The notes beneath the pieces are model-generated. The model was not told where the DNA came from, ran no database searches, and was given only the letters and a program-made list of their open reading frames with translations. Shown one piece after another: positions 45,266 through 64,000 of a stretch of 64,000 bases of DNA. Every line of letters begins with the position of its first letter. The first letter of the stretch is position 1. The stretch is from contig NC_079885.1 in the NCBI RefSeq assembly GCF_029227915.1, positions 11,459,001 through 11,523,000 on the forward strand, written 5' to 3'. Source of the DNA: Hydractinia symbiolongicarpus (Eukaryota > Cnidaria > Hydrozoa > Anthoathecata > Hydractiniidae). The position numbers and the translations under genes were made by a program.

Positions 45266-46558
45266 ATGGGTAATCACAGCAGCTCCAGCTGGCATCAAGA
45301 AATACAGAAATACCCTCACAATGAAAAACTGGTTGAGTTGTACATCTCATTATGCGACTATGGGATACTTAACAAAGACCTATTTCAAAAACATTTTTCT
45401 TTACCTAATACTCCGTTAGCATCAAACTTGTTTGAAAGATATTTTATAGATTTACTTAACTCTTGTGCACAGACACGATTAATGTTTGTTGAAAGATCGC
45501 ATGCTATTTTGCAGAATGCTGATAACAATTCCATTGAAAACCTGCAATTCTACTTTGACTTGATTATTGATGAGAAACGAGATCTTGATCATCACGATTT
45601 AAAATTGATAGTTTTAAATTGTATACAAGTTGGAATAACTCAAGCCGATAGTATGGCTAATACTAATATGGACTCTTTAATAAATGATTATTTGGTTGAT
45701 GGAATAGCAAGTGGCTGTTTAAATGGTGCTTCTACAGTTTCTCGTAATGATGTTATTTCTTGGTTGAACTCTAACTGTAAGAATATATTTTCTGGTTTTC
45801 AAACCTGGCTTCAGCACAAATTTACGGGTTTGTCACAGAAAGGGAAATTTGAAATGCTTTCACTACCCCAAGAGTGTTTAACAATCAATTCGCTACTTAC
45901 ATCTGCTGTTCTGTGGTATTTGTGTTCTGTTTTACCTTCGTGTTTTACCAGTCTTCATAATAAGTTTAATGCTGATGACATTGATGCTGAAAGTAACCTT
46001 GATTATACCTGGCACATTCTGTTTGATAGCAATCAACATGGATTAAGTTTGAATCGATTCAAACATAAGATAATGGACTACAAAAGCCCCACAATTACAT
46101 TTATCCAGTTTAGCACAGGCCTTACTATTGTTCTAGGTTTGGACCAGCGTTGGACTGACTCTCCAGAAAAGTTCGGTGGGCCTTATTGTTATCTTATTGA
46201 ACTGTTTCCATGTGTCAATATTGTGGAAACAAATTCTAACATGGTTTATTTAAAGGAAATGGGTCGGTCTATTCCAACAGGCCTTATTATTGGCAGTGGT
46301 AATAGACCAAAAGTAAAAATAAGTATAGATTTGTCAACTGCTGAAATCATTTACAAAGGCTTGTTAAATGAGACTGTTGAAAGAGTTGAAGTGTGGGGCT
46401 GTGGCGGTGAGGCAGCAATAAAGCATCAAGCTGATATGAAAAAGTGGGAACAAAAAGAAATTGAAAAACGAAAAAAAGTGAAATTGCCAGGTCAATGGGA
46501 TACTGATAAAGTAATTTTAGAAATGGCAGGAGTGCAAGTTAATCATAGCCAACGTTAA
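45266..46558 (+). CDS. MEAK7/TLDC1-like TLDc-domain protein
   Basis: Uninterrupted frame of 430 aa. It starts MGNHSSSSW, an N-myristoylation-type start as in human MEAK7 (TLDC1). The N-terminal helical half is followed by a TLDc domain from about residue 247: WHILFDSNQHGLSLNRF, FGGPYCYLIELFPC, NMVYLKEMGRSIPTGLIIG and VERVEVWGCGGEAA. The tail (DTDKVILEMAGVQVNHSQ) aligns in position with the MEAK7 C-terminus. MEAK7 acts at lysosomes in alternative mTOR signalling; a role here is inferred only from similarity. A TTTTAAG acceptor about 18 bases before the ATG suggests a 5' UTR exon upstream, so promoter elements may lie inside the duplicated unit. The typical TLDc GFAS motif is not seen. Confidence 0.8.
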   Translation: MGNHSSSSWHQEIQKYPHNEKLVELYISLCDYGILNKDLFQKHFSLPNTPLASNLFERYFIDLLNSCAQTRLMFVERSHAILQNADNNSIENLQFYFDLIIDEKRDLDHHDLKLIVLNCIQVGITQADSMANTNMDSLINDYLVDGIASGCLNGASTVSRNDVISWLNSNCKNIFSGFQTWLQHKFTGLSQKGKFEMLSLPQECLTINSLLTSAVLWYLCSVLPSCFTSLHNKFNADDIDAESNLDYTWHILFDSNQHGLSLNRFKHKIMDYKSPTITFIQFSTGLTIVLGLDQRWTDSPEKFGGPYCYLIELFPCVNIVETNSNMVYLKEMGRSIPTGLIIGSGNRPKVKISIDLSTAEIIYKGLLNETVERVEVWGCGGEAAIKHQADMKKWEQKEIEKRKKVKLPGQWDTDKVILEMAGVQVNHSQR

Positions 46559-47836
46559 TTCAGAGCAAATGGTTTACAGAGAAAATAATTACATCAGAAT
46601 ATTTTACCACTTACATAATTTTTTTTTCTTTTATGTTTGTTAGTACTTTCCCTTCTAAAAAAGGACCTTTAAAAGTCATGAACAGAGTCCATTTTGCTGG
46701 AAGATTAATTTTAAATGCCTAAAAGTGCTTGCTTAGTTATACAACTTTTATGGTTTTATTCAGCTTAATATGTTTTTATTTAAAATAATTTTTTTCAGGT
46801 AGCTCAGGATAATGCAAAATTATATTTATAACGTTTCACTTTAGGATTAATCTTTGATATATTTATTATTACAAAGCATATTTTTTTATTTTCAAATGCA
46901 TGTATTAGGTAAGTATAAATTATATTTAATTAAAAACAATTTTAAAAGTATATACTGTTTGGAATTCCTCCATCCCATATACATGGTTTGAATAGAAATA
47001 TAAAGTCAGACCATGAAGAGGAAAACCCTTGTTAATGGTTATTTCGTTGCAGAAAATGTTAAAGAAATAGGTGAAACAAAATTATGGATAAAGAATGAGA
47101 ATAAAATTTTAACATTTGCATTAACATTTTAACATTTCGCAGAATGATTCGCTAAATAGACATTTCAATTTGTGAATTTGCTAATTGTGACCTGCTAATT
47201 TGAACCCTGTCATTATAGTAATTTTGTTACATAAAATGTGGTAGAAGACTATTAAAAAATTAAATGAAAGTAAAAATATGCAAAAGCAACTATTGTTTCT
47301 GAATGAAATTAGTGTTTTTATGATTGTGAATTGCATGAAGAACAGTTTTATAGTTTAATAGTCAAGTTATACATCATCACATTAGTTACATCATCGTTAG
47401 TTTTGTAATTTTATGTATTTGTTTTGTTAGGTACAAAAAATAAGTATAGGAAAAACTGAAAATATATTAGCCTCAAAGGGAACTGAAGGTATAAAATAAT
47501 GTTGGACTTATGTTGTATAGCCTAAAATGTATAAATAAATTATACAAGTGTCATTTTGTCAAAAAAGAATTATGTTAATCAAATTATCTTTATAACATCT
47601 ATGCATTAATAAAGTTCTGTATGCACATTCCTTAACAGGCCTAAAATTACTGATGAAAATTTTATATTTGATATTTCTTAAATATGACATCATATTTATG
47701 CACCATAATTAAATCTAACATTCTTTAAATGTGAATATTTAAGAATTAAAAAAAAAAGTTAAAAACACTTGTTAACCAACTTTTTAAGCTCTATAACAAC
47801 TCAAACATCATTTTATACAAGTCCCTTTTATGTATA
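46559..47836. other. Intergenic region between the MEAK7-like gene and DECR1
   Basis: Very AT-rich, with no frame of note. It must contain the 3' end of the MEAK7-like gene (an AATAAA is present near 47100). Confidence 0.45.
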
Positions 47837-47979
47837 TTATTGCTGGCATAGGTTCCATTTTATATTTTGACATGTGAATCTTATATTTCCTATTTTTGGT
47901 AAGATCATTAGGAAGATAATTCATCAAATGTGAAATCCCAACTAGTGGAAAAGTGATAAATTCAATAAGCTAAATAAAT
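47837..47979 (+). repeat. Inverted repeat arm upstream of DECR1
   Basis: About 142 bases starting TTATTGCTGGCATAGG, almost identical to the reverse complement of 48893-49033, with one clear mismatch (CAAATGTGAAA versus CAAATGCGAAA). Confidence 0.95.
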
Positions 47980-48630
47980 TAGGTAAAAGATATTATGTGA
48001 TAATGTATTATTGTTTGTTTGCATATTTTTATATTTTTTTCTGAAAATCAAAATATATAATTACAAGGTTAAAAAAAAAGATAATTTGTTTTTCTTGTGT
48101 GTGTTGTTGTTAGAATTATAATTCTGTAAACATGTTTGTTTAATTCACTTTTTTTAATTTTACTCACAGAGATATACTAGAATCGTGCAGTGTCTTAACT
48201 AAATTGCTTTTCGGCTCCTTATAAAAGGGGTGTTGAATAAACATTGGCTAGTAAATATTTAAAAATTTAATAGCCAGGAAGCTGGCAACACAGGGTGGAA
48301 TTGACCACACATGAAGTTACTAGCACTGGGGCTAGTTTTTTTGTCATTTAAAATGAGATTGAAAAATTGGGATAAGAATGTCCAGAGTATAATGAAGAAT
48401 TTTTTAGCAAATGTGGGCGACTATTATGCACCAGATATTATGCTTTATTTCAAGAACTAACTTAGGGAAACTCATTATTTACTCTATTAGTATCAAATTT
48501 TGCCTGCATGATTTATTAGTTTTCGGTAGCACTCCTGTGCATATTTCGAAAAAAAATTACTCTTGGTAAAGATTTATACTGCAATGAACTATATATCATC
48601 ACCATTTATGTTTAAACATTATTTAGATAG

Positions 48631-51934
<3,304 letters not shown>

Positions 51935-52046
51935 CAAGCTGGTATTTCACATATTGCAAAGGATTCATATCATAGGACATAACATAATTTGTATTTTTCT
52001 AGTTCTAGTTCTTTTTACATTATTTGGAATTAAAAAATTTATTTTA

Positions 52047-52052
52047 AATAAA
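52047..52052 (+). promoter_or_regulatory. Poly(A) signal of DECR1
   Basis: AATAAA about 113 bases after the stop codon. Confidence 0.65.
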
Positions 52053-52099
52053 GTTTTCTTATCTTGAGACTTTTGATGTGAGCTGCCGCATTTGAATTT

Positions 52100-53070
52100 A
52101 AATGTGATTGGCAAATTGTCATGACTGTTAAACTACAGACAAAAATTGTGCCCAAAGGTGTTGGGCTTAATAAAATTGAGGTGAAGATTTTTTAAAGCCA
52201 AAAATGTTTTGTTCTGTTGTAGTAACCTATCAAGGATAGTTTGGTGAAAAAAGTGTAAATAAATTTTCCTTAAGTGCAAAATTTTTATCTGTGACAAATA
52301 ATTTTTTCTAATTATTTTTTTTGAGAAATAATTTTCTAAACGTAGCTATATATAACACCTAAAGTGTAGTCTAAAATATTAATTCATTGTTAAATCTAAA
52401 AATATGGAGTGTTTTTTTTTTACGTTTTTAGCGTTTTCTACTGAAATTTAATCTAAAATCATAAACTAAAATTTGTTTTAAATCTGTGCCACCCTGAACA
52501 GGTTCTTCTAAAACCTACAGAAAATGTATTTTCGTTATTCTTTTATATTCTCTGGAGGGGGGAAATTAAAAATGGTAGTAGTAGAAGTAAATTGACAAAA
52601 ATGAACTATCCATTGAAAAAAATACCAATTGTAGTTATTCTCGGATTCAGGTTAAAATTATCAAATTTTGAAAAAAAAACAAGGAACTTTTGGGGAAAAT
52701 GAGTGGCATATTTGGATTTATCAGTAAAAATTATATAACATGGGAATTTAGAATACCAAAAGATTATAGAACAGGATTTATTGTAATTTAAAGTTTTTAA
52801 ATTTTACATCAAAATTTTGGCTACTAATAGAGGCATGTCTCTAAAAATTTTGGTGCTGAATTTAAATATGTTGCTCATTTTTGTTGCAAATGATCAGAAA
52901 ATTTTAAGCATGTTAACCCGGATCCGAGAATAAATAAATGTTACAGAGAATAAAAATTTGGTGAAAAGTGACGGTAGTGATGTTAATTTTCTATGATGAC
53001 AATTGACGGGTGTTGTAGTAATGTGGAAAGCTAAAATTTAGCCAAATAAACTTGAAAAAAAGAAAAATTT
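52100..53070. other. Intergenic region between DECR1 and the tRNA gene
   Basis: AT-rich; no frame or element recognised. Confidence 0.4.
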
Positions 53071-53076
53071 TCACTT

Positions 53077-53159
53077 TACCAGAAGTGGGGTTCGAACCCA
53101 CGCGGACATTCGTCCATTGGAACTTAAGTCCAACGCCTTAACCACTCGGCCATCCTGGT
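53077..53159 (-). tRNA. tRNA-Leu (anticodon UAA)
   Basis: The minus strand folds as a type II (long variable arm) tRNA. Acceptor stem ACCAGGA pairs with TTCTGGT, the D-arm/A box is TGGCCGAGTGG, the anticodon loop CTTAAGT carries TAA between GTTGGA and TCCAAT stems, and the T-arm/B box is GGGTTCGAACCCC. There is no intron. A run of five T follows on the minus strand within 20 bases, as a Pol III terminator. CCA is not encoded, as expected for a eukaryotic gene. Confidence 0.95.
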
Positions 53160-53680
53160 GAAAATTATGAGCAGTGAATTAATATATAATGTATATCTTT
53201 CTTGAAACGCCCGGGCGCTTTTTATTTCTTTGTTAAGAATAAGATGGGGTTACTACAGGGCGCATATATATAAAAGGGCGTCAAATGTAAAATCATAGCA
53301 AAAAAGCCTTCTTTATTTAATTTTTTATTTTTAAACATTACATTTCATCGTCATTCGAATCGACAGAAGGGAAAGTTTCTGTTCGTTAATAATGAGAACT
53401 TCGAGAATTAGCCTATTCGCGAATTCTGTCCGCAAAGGTTTTTGCACGTTGCCTGAAAAAGGATGATTGATGGGTGGCGTGAATCAGCAATGTCATGCCC
53501 AGGAGCTTTTTTTGCGTTAAAAGTCACGGGATTTAAAAACAGGGGACTGGAATTGACAACAATTTTTAGACCAAAATGGTATCCTGAGCAATGTACATTG
53601 GACTGCCTCAGCTATGTTGGTTTTGTTTGAATTGTGTTTCGTTTTTTCTTTTAGCATAATGTATTAGCAAATATATTTTT

Positions 53681-53892
53681 AAGGACTAAGTACAGAACTC
53701 TGATGTACACCAATATTTACACTAAATTCATCACTAAGTGAATCGTTAATCCTGACACGACTTCTAGCATTGCTGTACATAGACTGTTACCATCGTAACT
53801 AGCCACTCATCCACACCTAATTTTCTCATAGCTCACCAAATAACTTTACGTGTCACTCTATCAAAAGCTTTCTCTAAATCTACAAAGGCTAC
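53681..53892 (-). mobile_element. LINE fragment, same family as 17140-20438
   Basis: The reverse complement reads through the RT region corresponding to about 19165-19375 of the full-length copy (FVDLEKAFDRV through the GVHQ/SVLSP motif) with high identity. It has its own lesions: a TGA in place of a Trp codon and a base inserted in GATGGTAACAGTC. It preserves GGTGTGGATG where the large copy has a two-base loss. Confidence 0.95.
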
Positions 53893-54567
53893 ATACATGA
53901 AAAAGATTTAAGTTAACAATAAGGGTTGTAAAGCCTTCTTAAATCATTCTCTGACTTCATATTTCGCTTTTTTCGTAACTTCGATATTTTCAGAAAGCTA
54001 TTAAAGACATAAAGAAAACAATATTTGCACGTGCGATTAATCGCACCCTAAACAAATCTGCACGTGTGTGGGGGCATACCCGTGCGATCGCACGCCTCTA
54101 ACGAAATGGTTTGATTTGAAAAAAAAGTTTAATTTTTGTAACTTAAGTTTTTTAAAGTTTACAAGTTAATATCTCTTGCAAAAAAATTAAATGTGTTCAC
54201 GCCGTAATTACGATGTGTTAATAAATATGTATTTGACTTTAAAAACTTACGTGAGTACACTCGTGAGTAAAAATATAATTATCATTGAGAGTATGATTAA
54301 CAAAATTGCGAATAATATCATTTTAATTGTAGTCACGTATACTCAAGAGTAAATTAATTGCACTCTCACTCTTTAATATTTGTACTCTTACTCTTGAAAA
54401 TGTGTAGCTTTGCTAGCGATCGGCACTGTATAATAGCTTCCTCAAAACCAAGGTTATATGTTCTGTCCTAGGTGTAAATGCTTTCTGATTTTAATGCTAA
54501 CTTGTATTGGATAGCTTGTAATTTTTTATATTTATATAGATAAAGATTGACATTGATTAATTGAACA
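53893..54567. other. Intergenic region upstream of the RUN-DEF8 gene
   Basis: Contains perfect palindromes GTGCGATTAATCGCAC (54031-54046) and CGTGCGATCGCACG (54081-54094), and at 54250-54405 a stretch with many ACTC/GAGT motifs. No gene is seen. Confidence 0.5.
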
Positions 54568-62969
<8,402 letters not shown>

Positions 62970-64000
62970 GTGAGTATGAGCAAAACCAATTCAATCGGTG
63001 GACAAGTTGGGATAGTTTTACTTAAAAAAATTATTTTTGTGTTTAAACTGATAATGTTGACAACGTTACGTCTATTAACAAGTTTTCGATTTGTACTACT
63101 ATTTTCAGGTAAAATGTATATGATACGAATTGTTTTTATAAAATTAATATAAAATGCCTAATTAAATGAAACAACGGAGCTGATCTAGTATTAATATTCA
63201 ATACGGGATTATCACGTTGAATGAAAAGACTCTCTTGAAGTGCAAAGCAGTTACTCCTGTGAGCAAGAATGTCGACATCGTCTAAAGACAGGACGTAGCT
63301 GTTGCATTGCTTAAGATGGTCCTTTATAGCCGATTGTTGTGACGACAACGATTTCTTACATGTTAATAGTGTAAATCCACAGTGTATACTCATCCTAACT
63401 GTCTGCGGTTTCAAAGTCCACCTATATAGGTGGCATTGCGGCTACCACACTTGAATTTGTAAATTACACTTGACTTCATTTCTTTAAGTATTAGATCTTT
63501 ATACCAGAAGAAGTTGGGTCGGAAGTTTTATTCTTTTCAACTGTAGGGACAAGCGACTTTATTAGGCGTTTTATATTAATTGTATGAAAACGATTCGTGA
63601 AATATATATTTCTCTGTAAACTAGTGGAACAATACAGAAAACTTGGTAATGGGCTTTTAAAAACTTCTTAATGTGTAAAATATCCATCAAGTTTCAATAA
63701 TAAAAGTTTCCTCAAAAAATTATATTTTAAGACATTTTTGTGTTAATATTTATATAAATTTGATTGGTTCGATTTTAATGAAAATAATAATAGAAGCTAA
63801 AGTAGATAATTTTTTCATATGTTACAAGGTTTAATACATGTAAACATATATACTATTTTTATGCTCTTTCTTTGCAATGTCTTTTTTTTTGAATTGTTTA
63901 AAAAATTAGAGCTTGTACAAGTTTTGTACTACCCCATAAACAACGCATGCACTTGCATGTTATACCGAACCGATAGCTACCCACAATAATTTTGGAAGTT
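62970..64000. other. Region after the last visible RUN-DEF8 exon
   Basis: Begins with a strong GTGAGT donor, so it should be intron. No continuation exon of the family (the KLRQDI...zinc-ribbon part) was found up to the window end. It contains an antisense retroelement fragment. Confidence 0.5.
63155..63414 (-). pseudogene. Retroelement ORF C-terminal fragment, antisense in an intron
   Basis: The minus-strand frame reads CKKSLSSQQSAIKDHLKQCN, then FALQESLFIQRDNPVLNINT and SAPLFHL. This is the ending of cnidarian RT proteins (a CxxS..DH..C motif and an ESL.I....P.LN..S.PL tail). It is open over about 87 codons but isolated from any RT core. Confidence 0.55.

Larger units (their letters stand above)
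41801..45950. repeat. Tandem duplication, copy 2
   Basis: Matches copy 1 with few differences over about 3.7 kb. It keeps the uninterrupted transposon target site (about 42993) and an extra 445 bases (43193-43637) that include a SINE-like repeat. It lacks 23 bases present in copy 1 after the RT DDGLS codons (near 43734). Confidence 0.93.

Overview
Eukaryotic (metazoan) nuclear DNA. The window is AT-rich, its genes are split into many short exons with GT..AG introns, AATAAA signals follow several stop codons, and it carries a eukaryotic tRNA gene and many transposons. The gene content (a DEG/ENaC channel of the cnidarian peptide-gated type, CNOT10, DECR1, DEF8, a MEAK7-like TLDc protein) and the repeat families suggest a cnidarian, probably a hydrozoan. 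That assignment is inference.

Layout. 1-2.4 kb: repeat-derived DNA. 2.4-5.7 kb (-): two-exon DEG/ENaC channel. 6.7-9.6 kb (+): two-exon secreted cysteine-rich repeat protein, transcribed divergently from the channel. 9.7-13.2 kb: intergenic with a TAAA microsatellite. 13.2-14.8 kb (+): serine-rich ankyrin protein with a perfect hairpin in its 3' region. 16.7-28.9 kb (-): complete CNOT10 (CCR4-NOT subunit 10), rebuilt here as 16 coding exons and 770 aa. Its last intron holds a full-length but broken antisense LINE (17.1-20.4 kb). 31.2-32.9 kb: TIR-flanked element packed with about 16 tandem units. 32.8-33.3 kb (-): short unrecognised membrane-protein frame. 34.7-45.95 kb: tandem duplication. 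The first copy is split by a 3.36-kb hAT-like element carrying an OTU plus TTF zinc-finger gene and ends in a truncated MEAK7-like gene. The second copy runs into the intact MEAK7-like gene (45.3-46.6 kb). 48.6-51.9 kb (+): complete 8-exon DECR1, whose first exon lies between near-identical inverted repeats. 53.1 kb (-): tRNA-Leu(UAA). 53.7-53.9 kb (-): fragment of the same LINE. 54.6-63 kb (+): DEF8 orthologue with an N-terminal RUN domain, running off or continuing past the last visible exon.

The host genes do not form a pathway. They are housekeeping genes (mRNA deadenylation, mitochondrial fatty-acid oxidation, endolysosomal/autophagy adaptor, TLDc signalling) plus two cell-surface or secreted genes. 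All spliced models were built by matching splice-site phase by eye and, for CNOT10, DECR1 and DEF8, by comparison with remembered human family sequences. Every junction given is phase-consistent, but none is backed by transcripts.
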